Shown here in pieces: positions 19,400-28,260 of a stretch of DNA of 64,000 nt (the first letter of the stretch is position 1; each line of letters begins with the position of its first letter). The DNA comes from Planctomycetota bacterium. GTDB taxonomy: Bacteria; Planctomycetota; Phycisphaerae; Phycisphaerales; UBA5793. The stretch covers positions 1,090,581 through 1,154,580 of the forward strand of contig JABFGK010000001.1 in NCBI GenBank assembly GCA_013112555.1, given 5' to 3'. The notes beneath the pieces were generated by a model. It was given only the letters and a program-made list of their open reading frames with translations. It searched no databases and had not been told where the DNA came from. A program made the translations under genes and the position numbers.

Positions 19400-21859
19400 A
19401 TGGAACAACCGAGTTCATTCTGGCTTCTGCTGGCCGTGTTCGCCCCGGTGCTTGCCGGGCTCCTGTCGATGCGGATACGGCCATCGCTTGTCACGCCGAG
19501 AGTTCTGGTAGCGCTGGTCGGCCCGGTCGTATCGTTTTTATCGGTCCTGATTCATCTGGCCGGTCACGGGGTGGCCAAGACGGATGCGGCCACGAAAGTC
19601 ATCACCTGGATCCCAAGTCTGAATCTGAACGTGGCATTTCTGGCCGACGGTCTGGGGGCGTTTTTCGCACTGCTGGTCTCGGGGATCGGGATTCTGATCG
19701 TTTTGTATGCCAGGCCGTACTTCGGCATGAGCAAGGATGAGCAGTATCGGTTTTACCCGACGCTCGGGTTCTTCACGACGGCCATGATGGGGATCGTGCT
19801 GTCGGACTACATGCTGCTGACGCTGTTGTTCTGGGAGATGACCTCGATCAGTTCGTTCTTCCTGATCGGGTGGTATCGGTACGAGAAGGAGTCGGTGCAC
19901 AAGGCGATGCAGGCCTTCTTCACGACCGGCCTGGGTGGGATGGCGATGCTGGGCGGCATCCTGATGTTCGGCAGCAGCGAAGGCATCTGGCGTTGGAGCG
20001 AGGTGGCTCACTGGCACCCACATTCTTCCGGCTATGTGATTGCTGCGTTCTGCATGATGTTTGCGGGGGCCGCGACAAAGAGCGCGCAATACCCGTGGCA
20101 CTACTGGCTGCCGGGCGCGATGGTGGCCCCGACGCCGGTTTCGACGTTCCTGCACTCGGCGACGATGGTAAAGGCGGGTGTCTTCCTCGTCGGGCGGATG
20201 TACCCGGCGTTTCACGAACTGACGATCTGGCCGTGGCTCATTCTGATACCGGGTGCCATCACGATGCTGTTCGGTGCGGTCACTGCGTTGAACCAGCATG
20301 ATCTGAAACGGATCTTTGCGTATACGACGGTGAGCCAGTTGGGGCTGCTGATGTGCGCCTACGGGCTGGGCGGGCTTGAGTTTGAGCACGGCGGGCAGCA
20401 TCTGATGGCCATCGACTGGGATGTGACGCAGATTGCCAACCATGCGTTTTACAAGGCCCCGCTGTTCATCATTGCCGGGGCGATTGCCCATGTGGCCGGC
20501 ACGCGTGACCTGCCGAAACTGTACGGCTTCTGGCGTGTGAACAAACCGATGGTGATCGTGATGCTGCTGGCCGGCTATGCGCTGGCCGGTGGGCCCGGCA
20601 CGATTTCGTTCCCGGCCAAGGAACTGTTCTTCTACGCGATCTATCACGCCTTTGAGATTCACTGGATTTTCCAGGTGCTGGCTGTCATGGCCGTATTGAC
20701 GGCGGTGTGCAACGTCGCGATTTTCGTGCGATTGTTCACGACACTGCTGGGCCTGCCGTTTGGCCAGCGTGATCTGTCATTTGATGTCGCCGTGCAGGGG
20801 CAGGGGCACGGGCATGGTGACGGTCACGACGAGCATCATGACGTCGGCTTCTGGGCTGCGATGCTGTGGGTGCCCGGAGCCGTCCTGGTTGCCTGGCAGT
20901 ATCTGGGCGGCCTGCTGCCGAATCTGTGGTCATGGATCTTCCGGCCGCTGGAAGCGAACGTGAACTACGAAGGGTTTGCCGAGCGGCTGCCGTTCGTGTG
21001 GGAGATGCACTGGGGTATCCCGTTGATCATGTCGTTGTGCGCGATCGGCGGCGGCCTTGTCGTGGGGTTGAGTCCGTTGATGCGCGGGGCCGTGGGGGAC
21101 GTCCACGATCGGATTTACCCGTTCCTGTACTGGCTGTGTGTGCACGGGGGTGGGCGGGCGTTCCGCACGTTTCAGAGCGGGCACTTCAGGTGGTATGTGG
21201 TGGCCGTCGTGTCGTTCCTGATTCTCGGGTTTGCCGGGTCCGTGTACTTCGAGCCGGCCATGCTGGACGTTCATACGGCTTCGCCGCTTGAGTTCTGGCC
21301 GGGGTTATTGCTGGGGATTGTGATCTGCGTGTCGGCCCTGATGCTACCGATGGTTGAGAAGCGGGTGATTCGAGTACTCGTGCTGGGCGCGTGCGGGTTC
21401 AGTGTGGTGGGGATGTACCTGATCTACCAGGCCCCGGACCTCGCCTTGACACAGTTGATGTTTGAGTTGATCTCGGTCATTCTGTTCGTGCTCGTGCTGC
21501 GGATGTTGCCGAGCCCGGACGTGAAGAAGTCGCCGGGCAAGGTGTGGCGGATTGCGATCTCGGCAGCGGTGGGGATCACGATGGGGTGGATGACACTGCT
21601 GGCAGCGAACTCGGGGACCCCGCCGGCGTTGGGCCCGTTCTTTGAAGCAAACAGTTATGAGGGGACGGAGGCAACCGGCGGTCGTGGCGGCGGCGGGCAC
21701 AACATTGTGAACGTCGTGCTGGTGGACTTCCGTGGGTTTGATACGTTGGGTGAGATTACGGTGCTGTCGATTGCCGCCCTGGGGGTGTGGGCGCTGCTGC
21801 CGGGCCGAGCGGTGCGGCGACTCGAGGAGAAGTTCGGGTCGGAAGGAGGTGCCGCATGA
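19400..21859 (+). CDS. mrpA: Mrp Na+/H+ antiporter subunit A
   Basis: This is the large complex-I-like subunit (819 residues) of the multisubunit cation/proton antiporter. The NuoL-like core includes LLTLLFWEMTSISSFFLIGW with the key glutamate, then KSAQYPWHYWLPGAMVAPTP, FLHSATMVKAGVFLVGRMYP and HDLKRIFAYTTVSQLGLLM. The C-terminal part carries the MbhD/MbhE-like domains that MrpA normally bears, including QAPDLALTQLMFELISVILF and VLVDFRGFDTLGEITVLS. A histidine-rich insertion lies at about residues 466-481. The frame extends upstream to 19310, but the ATG at 19400 begins a proper first helix. The stop overlaps mrpB by ATGA. Confidence 0.94.
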   Translation: MEQPSSFWLLLAVFAPVLAGLLSMRIRPSLVTPRVLVALVGPVVSFLSVLIHLAGHGVAKTDAATKVITWIPSLNLNVAFLADGLGAFFALLVSGIGILIVLYARPYFGMSKDEQYRFYPTLGFFTTAMMGIVLSDYMLLTLLFWEMTSISSFFLIGWYRYEKESVHKAMQAFFTTGLGGMAMLGGILMFGSSEGIWRWSEVAHWHPHSSGYVIAAFCMMFAGAATKSAQYPWHYWLPGAMVAPTPVSTFLHSATMVKAGVFLVGRMYPAFHELTIWPWLILIPGAITMLFGAVTALNQHDLKRIFAYTTVSQLGLLMCAYGLGGLEFEHGGQHLMAIDWDVTQIANHAFYKAPLFIIAGAIAHVAGTRDLPKLYGFWRVNKPMVIVMLLAGYALAGGPGTISFPAKELFFYAIYHAFEIHWIFQVLAVMAVLTAVCNVAIFVRLFTTLLGLPFGQRDLSFDVAVQGQGHGHGDGHDEHHDVGFWAAMLWVPGAVLVAWQYLGGLLPNLWSWIFRPLEANVNYEGFAERLPFVWEMHWGIPLIMSLCAIGGGLVVGLSPLMRGAVGDVHDRIYPFLYWLCVHGGGRAFRTFQSGHFRWYVVAVVSFLILGFAGSVYFEPAMLDVHTASPLEFWPGLLLGIVICVSALMLPMVEKRVIRVLVLGACGFSVVGMYLIYQAPDLALTQLMFELISVILFVLVLRMLPSPDVKKSPGKVWRIAISAAVGITMGWMTLLAANSGTPPALGPFFEANSYEGTEATGGRGGGGHNIVNVVLVDFRGFDTLGEITVLSIAALGVWALLPGRAVRRLEEKFGSEGGAA

Positions 21860-22284
21860 TGGTCAGTTCGATCATTCTGCGGACGTCGGTTCGCTTGATC
21901 CTCCCGTTGTCGCTGCTGTTTGCCTGCTTCATGTCTTTGAAGGGGCACAATGAGCCGGGCGGCGGGTTCATTGCCGGGCTGGTGGCATCGATTGCGTTTT
22001 GCATCTACCGGATGTCGTTCGGGGCAGAGGCATTATTGAGGCTGCTGCCGGTGCACCCGCGCGTGTTGATTTTCACGGGGCTGGGGATGGCAGCAGTGAC
22101 GAGTATCGCGCCGTTGCTGTTCGGGCTGCCGCTGCTGACGTCGCGGGTTGGGACGATTCGGGTGCCGTTGGTCAGCGAGCCGTTCCACTATGCATCGGCG
22201 GTGGTTTTTGACACGGGCGTGTTGCTCGTCGTGGTGGGAGTGAGTGTCGGCATGATTATGCGCTTGAGCGAGGAACTGGAGTAG
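21856..22284 (+). CDS. mrpB: Mrp Na+/H+ antiporter subunit B
   Basis: A 142-residue membrane subunit with four helices. The signature SLKGHNEPGGGFIAGLVASI near residues 27-46 is the hallmark of MrpB (MnhB). A perfect AGGAGGT ribosome binding site at 21844-21850 precedes the ATG at 21856, which overlaps the mrpA stop. Two tandem ATGs are present and the first gives the 4-base overlap. It works with the other six subunits to exchange cytoplasmic Na+ for external protons. Confidence 0.94.
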   Translation: MMVSSIILRTSVRLILPLSLLFACFMSLKGHNEPGGGFIAGLVASIAFCIYRMSFGAEALLRLLPVHPRVLIFTGLGMAAVTSIAPLLFGLPLLTSRVGTIRVPLVSEPFHYASAVVFDTGVLLVVVGVSVGMIMRLSEELE

Positions 22285-22290
22285 AAACCG

Positions 22291-22659
22291 ATGACCCTGA
22301 TCCTTGCAGTTTGTGTGGCAGTGATTCTGGCCGTGTGCATTTATCTGATGCTCGGTCGCGAGTTGAAGGAAGTGGCGATGGGGGTATTTCTCCTGAGCCA
22401 TGCAGCGCACCTGAGCATCATTGCGATGAGTCGATCGCCGGTCTTGAGTGGGGCCGAGGGGCATGACTTGAAGAGTGCCCCGATTCTGGGCATGGGGTCG
22501 CAGCCGGTGGACGCATTGCCGCAGGCCCTGATTCTGACGTCGATTGTGATCAGTTTTGCCGTGATGGGCTTTTTGCTGACTCTGATCGTGCTGACCGGGA
22601 GACGGGCGACGACGCTGAACGTCGATGATCTGGCAAAGGAGCAGTTGCCAACACCATGA
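22291..22659 (+). CDS. mrpC: Mrp Na+/H+ antiporter subunit C
   Basis: A 122-residue, three-helix NuoK-like subunit. It starts with a hydrophobic helix followed by YLMLGRELKEVAMGVFLLSH, and ends with the family motif DALPQALILTSIVISFAVMG, near residues 71-90. GGAG lies 9 bases before the ATG. There is a 6-base gap after mrpB, and the TGA overlaps the mrpD ATG. Confidence 0.93.
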   Translation: MTLILAVCVAVILAVCIYLMLGRELKEVAMGVFLLSHAAHLSIIAMSRSPVLSGAEGHDLKSAPILGMGSQPVDALPQALILTSIVISFAVMGFLLTLIVLTGRRATTLNVDDLAKEQLPTP

Positions 22660-24287
22660 CGAACCACTGGATCATCCTGTTTATCATCGTCCCGCAGGTG
22701 ACCGGCATTCTCAGCGTTTTGCTGATGAACAAGATCCGGGCACAGCGGTTCATCGGGACGTTGAGTTTCGTGTTCAACACCGTGTTCTCGATCTACCTGC
22801 TGTTGGAGGTGCGGGCGCACGGGACGATTTTCGTGTCACAGATGAGCGACTGGCCGGCCCCGTTCGGCATTTCGATCGTCTTTGACGGGCTGTCGGGCTT
22901 GCTCGTGGCTGCGTCGTCGATGGTGGCGCTGGGGTGTTACATCCACTCGTTTTCGCTGATGCACCCGATGACGCAACGGCGGTACTTTCACCCGCTGATC
23001 CAGTTACTGATGTTCGGCGTGAATCTCAGTTTTCTCACCGGCGACCTGTTCAACCTGTTCGTGTCGTTTGAGATCATGCTGATGGCGTCGTATGCGATGC
23101 TGACGCTCGGGGCTGAGCGGAGGCAGTTGACTCAGGCGTACAAGTACATTCTGCTGAACCTGATCGCCTCGACGGTGTTCGTGATTGCCGCGGGGTTGGT
23201 GTACGGCCTGATGGGCACGTTGAACATGGCCGACCTGGCCCGGATCGTGGCCGAAAAGACGGCCCCGGGCGGCGAGGGATTACCGGCAGGGTTTACGGCC
23301 GTGTCGGTGATGATGCTGCTCGTGTTCGGGTTGAAGGGGGCGATCTTCCCATTGTGGTTCTGGTTGCCGGACACGTACTACACGTGCCCGATCTCGATTG
23401 CTGCCATGTTCTCGGGGATGTTGACGAAGGTCGGTGTGTATGCCCTGGCACGGACGTTCCCACTGATCTTTGCCCACGGGGCCGGGCACAGCATGATCAT
23501 GGTGATCTTTGCGATCTCGGCTGCGTTCACGATGTTCCTCGGCGTGCTCGGGGCCGTGAGCAATCATGAGGTACGACGGATTCTGGCAATCCACGTGATC
23601 AGCCAGGTTGGGTACATGGTGTTCGGGATTGCATTGATGACGCCGATCGCGCTGGCCGGTTGTTTGTTTTACATGATTCAGCACATGGTGGTGAAGAGTG
23701 CGTTGTTCCTGTGCTGCGGGATCATGGAGCGGTATGCCGGGACGGACGATCTGTACAAGATGGGCGGGTTATTGAAGCGGGACCGTCTGCTGGCGGTGCT
23801 GTTTTTCGTGGCAGCCATGAGTCTGGTGGGGTTGCCGCCATTGAGTGGGTTCTTCGGCAAACTGGTCATCATCCAGGAGGGCTGGCACATCCACTGGTGG
23901 TTGTCGGTATTGGGTCTGGCCACGGGTGCGTTGACATTGCTGTCGATGCTGAAGATCTGGAGTTACGGCTTCTGGAACCCGCCGAAGGGTCAGCATGTGG
24001 TGGTCCCGACGGGGGCACCGAGGCCCCGGATGCTCAAGTCCGGGTACTTCGGAGTAACGCTTCTGGTGTTGACGGCTCTGTTTCTCGGGTTCGGGGCCCA
24101 GCCGGTGTATGACATTGCGTTCCAGGCTGGCGAACAGTTGACGAATCCACGGGCGTACATCTCGGCGGTGCTTCAGTATGACATTGACGCCCCGCCACAC
24201 GAGCAACTGGCGGCAGCGGAACATGACGCTGAGGTCGTGGATCCGATGGCCGTCGTGGCGGATGAGCGAGAGGAGGCCACGCCATGA
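22656..24287 (+). CDS. mrpD: Mrp Na+/H+ antiporter subunit D
   Basis: A 543-residue NuoM/NuoN-like proton-channel subunit with about 14 helices. Key features are LFNLFVSFEIMLMASYAMLT carrying the conserved glutamate, the lysine-bearing FGLKGAIFPLWFWLPDTYYT, AMFSGMLTKVGVYALAR and the discontinuous helix region LVGLPPLSGFFGKLVII. The C-terminal 40 residues are hydrophilic and rich in Ala, Glu and His, longer than in the enterprising Bacillus MrpD proteins. ATGA overlaps join it to mrpC and mrpE. Confidence 0.94.
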   Translation: MTNHWIILFIIVPQVTGILSVLLMNKIRAQRFIGTLSFVFNTVFSIYLLLEVRAHGTIFVSQMSDWPAPFGISIVFDGLSGLLVAASSMVALGCYIHSFSLMHPMTQRRYFHPLIQLLMFGVNLSFLTGDLFNLFVSFEIMLMASYAMLTLGAERRQLTQAYKYILLNLIASTVFVIAAGLVYGLMGTLNMADLARIVAEKTAPGGEGLPAGFTAVSVMMLLVFGLKGAIFPLWFWLPDTYYTCPISIAAMFSGMLTKVGVYALARTFPLIFAHGAGHSMIMVIFAISAAFTMFLGVLGAVSNHEVRRILAIHVISQVGYMVFGIALMTPIALAGCLFYMIQHMVVKSALFLCCGIMERYAGTDDLYKMGGLLKRDRLLAVLFFVAAMSLVGLPPLSGFFGKLVIIQEGWHIHWWLSVLGLATGALTLLSMLKIWSYGFWNPPKGQHVVVPTGAPRPRMLKSGYFGVTLLVLTALFLGFGAQPVYDIAFQAGEQLTNPRAYISAVLQYDIDAPPHEQLAAAEHDAEVVDPMAVVADEREEATP

Positions 24288-24763
24288 TTGCTGCGTTTCT
24301 TCTCAATCTGCTGCTCGCACTCGTTTTCATGCTGCTGATGGGCAAGACCGGATCGATCAGTTTCATCACGGGGTTTTTGATCGGGTTGTTTGTGATCTGG
24401 TTGTATGGGCTGGCGACGGATGGGCCGAAGTACCCGAGCAAACTGTGGCGGCTGATCAAGTACAGCGTGTGGTTCATGTACCTGCTGACGAAGTCGAACG
24501 TGCAGATTGCCTGGGAGATCATTACGCCGGGGATGCACCAGACGCCGCGTATCATTCGGTACCCGGTTCAGGAGTTGTCGGATGTTGAGGCCACGACGCT
24601 GGCCAACAGCATCACGCTGACGCCGGGGACGCTGGTCGTGGATATTTCGGAGGACGGCAACTGGCTGTATGTGCACTGCATGTATGCGAAGGATCGGGAG
24701 TCGGCGGTGGCTGATCTCGACGAGTTGAAGCATCAGTTGCAGTCGGAGGTGTTTGCCACATGA
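24284..24763 (+). CDS. mrpE: Mrp Na+/H+ antiporter subunit E
   Basis: A 159-residue subunit with two or three N-terminal helices and a cytoplasmic domain. The family pattern SITLTPGTLVVDISEDGNWL and the nearby VHCMY (residues about 106-131) is clear. It starts and ends with ATGA overlaps to mrpD and mrpF. MrpE is needed for assembly or full activity of the complex in other bacteria. Confidence 0.92.
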   Translation: MIAAFLLNLLLALVFMLLMGKTGSISFITGFLIGLFVIWLYGLATDGPKYPSKLWRLIKYSVWFMYLLTKSNVQIAWEIITPGMHQTPRIIRYPVQELSDVEATTLANSITLTPGTLVVDISEDGNWLYVHCMYAKDRESAVADLDELKHQLQSEVFAT

Positions 24764-25203
24764 TCATCAACACTGCAACCATCTGGATGATGCAGGTCGG
24801 GGCACTGCTGGCACCGTTGCTGGACGAGACCCAGGCGGGTCATGAGGCCGGCGGGGAGCGCGTCGGTGCAGGCAGCGGGCATGGGGTCGCGACGAGTTCG
24901 ACGGTGATCGCGCCGAGCCCGATAGAACCGGTTTTGTTCTTTATTGTCGGCCTGAGCCTGGCCCTGGTGATGGTCGGGATGGTGTTGTGCCTCTATCGCA
25001 TGTTGCGTGGGCCGCACCTGGCAGACCGTGTGCTGGCCGGTGACGTGTTGTCGATGCATGTCGTCGGTCTGGTGATTCTGCTGACGATTCGGCTACGGAC
25101 GACGGCGTTTTTTGATGCAGCGTTGGTGGTCGCCATCATCGGGTTTGCCAGTACGCTGGCGTTTGCGCAGTACATCGGCGCCAGAAGGAGCGAAACGCCA
25201 TGA
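24760..25203 (+). CDS. mrpF: Mrp Na+/H+ antiporter subunit F
   Basis: A 147-residue protein whose last 95 residues are a standard three-helix MrpF: LYRMLRGPHLADRVLAGDVL and the following LLTIRLRTTAFFDAALVVAI. It has an extra N-terminal segment of about 45 residues, starting with a hydrophobic stretch and then rich in Gly, His and Glu. MrpF proteins are usually near 90 residues. The ATGA overlap with mrpE supports the long start, so the extension is probably translated. Confidence 0.9.
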   Translation: MIINTATIWMMQVGALLAPLLDETQAGHEAGGERVGAGSGHGVATSSTVIAPSPIEPVLFFIVGLSLALVMVGMVLCLYRMLRGPHLADRVLAGDVLSMHVVGLVILLTIRLRTTAFFDAALVVAIIGFASTLAFAQYIGARRSETP

Positions 25204-25766
25204 TTGAGCGCGTTCTGGCTGACAGCCTGGCTTGTATCTGCTTGCTGGCAGGGATGTTTTTTCTGTTCGTGGGGGCGGTTGGGATTGTGCGTTTTCCCGA
25301 TGCCTACAACCGGCTTCATGCGTCGAGCAAGTGCTCGACGCTCGGGTTGCTGGGCCTGGTGCTGGCCGCGATCTTCCACGTTGGGACGCTGGCTGTGGCC
25401 ACGAAGGGGCTGCTGACGGTCTTGTTTGCCTTTGTGGCGACGCCGGTGGGATCGCACATCCTGGCAAAGGCGGCCCACATGGATTTGCTGAAACAGTGGC
25501 CGGGCACGTTGTCGGATGAGTTGGCCGAGGATTATCCGGATCGATGTGCGGGCCAGGAGGGTCGGGTGTCGTGTTCGACGGCAGCACACGAGGCAGATGG
25601 CGATGTATTTGAGGTGCCGTCGGGTGGTGATGGCAGCGAGGGGGGAGGCGGATCCGGCCGGCAGCCGGAGAATGGGAAAAGTGTAGGTGCACCGTCTGCG
25701 TCAGCAGATGACCAGGAGGGCGAGGATCCCGACCGATCACGCGAAGCAGCGGGTGTGGCAGGGTAG
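25200..25766 (+). CDS. mrpG: Mrp Na+/H+ antiporter subunit G with long acidic tail
   Basis: A 188-residue subunit, where typical MrpG is about 110-125. The first 95 residues are the three-helix family core: FLFVGAVGIVRFPDAYNRLH, ASSKCSTLGLLGLVLA and a last helix ending ATPVGSHILAKAAH. The final 75-80 residues form a hydrophilic, Gly-, Ser-, Asp- and Glu-rich tail that is probably disordered and cytoplasmic. The ATGA overlap with mrpF closes a seven-gene operon. No clear terminator follows. Confidence 0.9.
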   Translation: MIERVLADSLACICLLAGMFFLFVGAVGIVRFPDAYNRLHASSKCSTLGLLGLVLAAIFHVGTLAVATKGLLTVLFAFVATPVGSHILAKAAHMDLLKQWPGTLSDELAEDYPDRCAGQEGRVSCSTAAHEADGDVFEVPSGGDGSEGGGGSGRQPENGKSVGAPSASADDQEGEDPDRSREAAGVAG

Positions 25767-25970
25767 AAAGTGCATCGATACGGGTGATGGTGGTCAGGTA
25801 CGGGGATGTGTGTCGTTGTCGTCGTCGGCCCGCTTCCAGGTGAGGGGGCGTAGGATATTGGGCCGAGATACGCCGTATCATGTCAGTTGAGAGGACACGG
25901 GTATGCCCTCGTCGGGGACTCCTCGGCCTTACCCGTGCCACCTGATCCGTGAGGGGGGAGCAGAGGGTGC

Positions 25971-26921
25971 ATGATGCGTAGGGCATTAAAATTCCTGTAT
26001 TCAAAGACACCGATCTGGTTTCGTCTGAAGTATTCGAAGCAGTGGCGGCAGCGCAGTGCGGTCATGCGCCGGATGCTGGATGAACAGGACGTCGATGCGT
26101 GTCTGCGCGATACGACGGTCTTTTTCCTGATCGGCAGCGGCCGATGCGGGACGCAGTTGATCAGTTCGATGCTGAACAAGTCCAGCGACTCACTTGTACT
26201 GCACGAGCCGTGCCGATTCCCGGATGTGGGTTCGCGGCATGAGGCCCGCAAGGACCCGGCTTTTGCGCGCGAGTATGTCGAGACGTTCCGTAAGTACGAG
26301 ATTTACAAGAAGATCCGCGATTCGCAGTGCCGGTATTTCGGTGAGGTGTCATCGCCGCTGCGGTGCCTCGGGCAGGCCTTGAAGAATGCAATGCCGCACG
26401 GGCACTACTTCATTCTTGTGCGTGACGGGCGCGACGGGGTGCCGTCGGCGTTGAATCGTCAGACGCCGAGGCGTGGCAAGGAACACCATACCCCGATTTA
26501 CCCGTTGCCAGGCGACCCGTATCACGATTCATGGAATGACATGTCGCCGTTTGAGCAGGCCTGCTGGTGGTGGATGGATGCGTACCGGATGATGCTGGAT
26601 CACCTGTCCGGCTGCCCGGTGGTGCATTTTGAGTGGGTCCTCAAGGACTACGACTATCTGAAGCGGGTTGTACTTGACCCGGTGGGGCTGGATCTGACCC
26701 GCGAGCAGTGGAAGGCCTCGGTGACGCGGAAGTCGGACAATGCTGCCCGGCAGTACGTCGTGAAGAAGTGGCAGGATCTGGAACCCGGCGAGCGCGATAC
26801 ATTTGACCGGATCTGCGGCGATGTTCGGCGTCAACTCGGGTATACCGAGGACGACATGCCATTGCAGTGGGGGACGGATGCGTTTGACAACTCCGCACGC
26901 CCGGCACCGGTCACCTCATGA
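25971..26921 (+). CDS. Sulfotransferase-family protein
   Basis: A 316-residue cytoplasmic protein. The 5'-phosphosulfate-binding loop near residue 51 reads FFLIGSGRCGTQLISSMLN, as in PAPS-dependent sulfotransferases, followed by LHEPCRFPD. The 3'-phosphate-binding region is seen in FILVRDGRDGVPSALNR. The substrate is unknown; in marine planctomycetes such enzymes often modify surface glycans, which is inference. AGAGGGTGC precedes the ATG. It stands alone, 204 bases after mrpG; that gap shows no supported gene. Confidence 0.82.
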   Translation: MMRRALKFLYSKTPIWFRLKYSKQWRQRSAVMRRMLDEQDVDACLRDTTVFFLIGSGRCGTQLISSMLNKSSDSLVLHEPCRFPDVGSRHEARKDPAFAREYVETFRKYEIYKKIRDSQCRYFGEVSSPLRCLGQALKNAMPHGHYFILVRDGRDGVPSALNRQTPRRGKEHHTPIYPLPGDPYHDSWNDMSPFEQACWWWMDAYRMMLDHLSGCPVVHFEWVLKDYDYLKRVVLDPVGLDLTREQWKASVTRKSDNAARQYVVKKWQDLEPGERDTFDRICGDVRRQLGYTEDDMPLQWGTDAFDNSARPAPVTS

Positions 26922-26949
26922 ACCCTCTTTTTTCCCAGCATGACCCTGT

Positions 26950-27567
26950 ATGATGATGGCTCATCATGATGATCCCCGTCGTGATCTGATTGCTCAGGAG
27001 GCTGCCCGTCTCGTGGTGGCTGGGCAAGTCGATTCGATTGAGCGCGCCATTCGGCTGGCTGTTGAGATTCTGGGCTGGCCGGATGCTGCCCGGCCGTCGC
27101 GTCGTCTCGTGCATGGGCATGTGCAGGGGATGCGGCTGGAGACGCTGGGTGAGGCAGGGTATCACCATCAATTGCGGGCGCTGTGGGTGTGTGCCGAGCA
27201 GATCATGACGGTGTTTGAACAGGATCGGCCGGCCTTGGTAGGGCGGGCCGCCGAGGGAAAGGTGGACGGGGAGGTATCGCTGCGAATCCGGGTGTATTCC
27301 GATGAGCGGGTGAGCGAGTTGGCAGAACGGCTGGATACGTGGGGATACGAGGAGGAGTTGTCATTTGACACCGCCCATACGAAGTTTGGGCGTTTTGATC
27401 GGGTGCGCCTGGCGGATGACGGGGTGCCGATCGTCTTGACGCGATGCCCGACGGCTCGATTCGGGGCGTTGCACCGGGTGAACCTGCATACCGGGGAGGC
27501 AATCACGGCCGTTGATCTGGAGGCCCTGCGCCGGGCGATTGAGAACTTGCCGGGCGCGGGTGATTGA
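26950..27567 (+). CDS. Conserved-looking protein of unknown function, 205 residues
   Basis: I do not recognise a family. The protein is soluble, with no signal peptide or membrane helix. The first 50 residues are predicted helical (AARLVVAGQVDSIERAIRLA). A middle section contains HGHVQGMRLETLGEAGYHHQ. The second half looks alpha/beta with VSLRIRVYSDERVSELAERL, and a charged strand-rich end with RFGALHRVNLHTGEAI. The start has three tandem ATGs. It lies 28 bases after the sulfotransferase and 72 bases before rsmD on the same strand. Codon use resembles its neighbours, so I think it is a real gene. Confidence 0.7.
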   Translation: MMMAHHDDPRRDLIAQEAARLVVAGQVDSIERAIRLAVEILGWPDAARPSRRLVHGHVQGMRLETLGEAGYHHQLRALWVCAEQIMTVFEQDRPALVGRAAEGKVDGEVSLRIRVYSDERVSELAERLDTWGYEEELSFDTAHTKFGRFDRVRLADDGVPIVLTRCPTARFGALHRVNLHTGEAITAVDLEALRRAIENLPGAGD

Positions 27568-27639
27568 CCGGCCCGAGTGAGGTGCCTTGTGTTGCCACCA
27601 GTGTGCCGACCCAAGTGAGAGAGAGTGTGGTTTCCGTTT

Positions 27640-28260
27640 ATGCGCATCATTTCCGGACAGTTTCGCAGTCGTCGTCTGATTCCGCCGTCCGAGAAGGCTG
27701 CGACGCGGCCGATCACGGATCGGGTCAAGGAATCGGTATTCAATCATCTGCGCGAGCAGTTTGAGGGGACGAACGTCATTGACCTGTTTTGCGGGACCGG
27801 GAGTCTCGGGCTTGAGGCATTGAGTCTCGGGGCCGGTCATGTCCTGTTCGTGGAGCGGACGCGCGAGACGGGTCGGCGCTTGAAGCAGAATCTGGAGGGG
27901 CTGGGAATCGAGCCGGCACAGTATGACATCGTGACGGGCGATGCACTGAGTCCGGTGTGGTTGCGTCAGGTGCGGGAGCCGGTGCAGGTGGTGTTTTTCG
28001 ACCCGCCGTATGCACTGATGTCCAATGAGCGGACGGCTGCCGGGGTGATGACCCAGATGGATCGACTGGCCGGCTCAGTCAGTGCTGATGGGTTTGTGCT
28101 GCTGCGAACGGCCTGGCCGATGGATGAGGGGACGGTGGCCGTGAGTCTGGAATCACCGACCGGTGCGCTGGTCGGCCCGGAGACGGTGACGTACAAGACG
28201 ATGGCCGTCCACTTTTATCAGCCGGCTTCGTCGCCGGACTCGCAGCCGTCTTCGGGCTGA
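27640..28260 (+). CDS. rsmD: 16S rRNA (guanine-966-N2)-methyltransferase RsmD
   Basis: A 206-residue class I methyltransferase that modifies G966 of 16S rRNA. The N-terminal MRIISGQFRSRRLIPPSE and TRPITDRVKESVFNHLR are strongly diagnostic, followed by the SAM-binding VIDLFCGTGSLGLEALSLGA and the catalytic DPPY near residue 125. Five more codons upstream are open, but MRIISG is the conserved start. The last 43 bases overlap the convergent universal stress protein gene, and the C-terminal PASSPDSQPSSG tail beyond the domain is low-complexity. Confidence 0.93.
   Translation: MRIISGQFRSRRLIPPSEKAATRPITDRVKESVFNHLREQFEGTNVIDLFCGTGSLGLEALSLGAGHVLFVERTRETGRRLKQNLEGLGIEPAQYDIVTGDALSPVWLRQVREPVQVVFFDPPYALMSNERTAAGVMTQMDRLAGSVSADGFVLLRTAWPMDEGTVAVSLESPTGALVGPETVTYKTMAVHFYQPASSPDSQPSSG

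Noticed and set aside
19538..20662. Long minus-strand frame opposite mrpA (374 codons)
   Set aside because: Rich in His, Arg and Gln from antisense reading of a GC-rich membrane protein gene; no family features.
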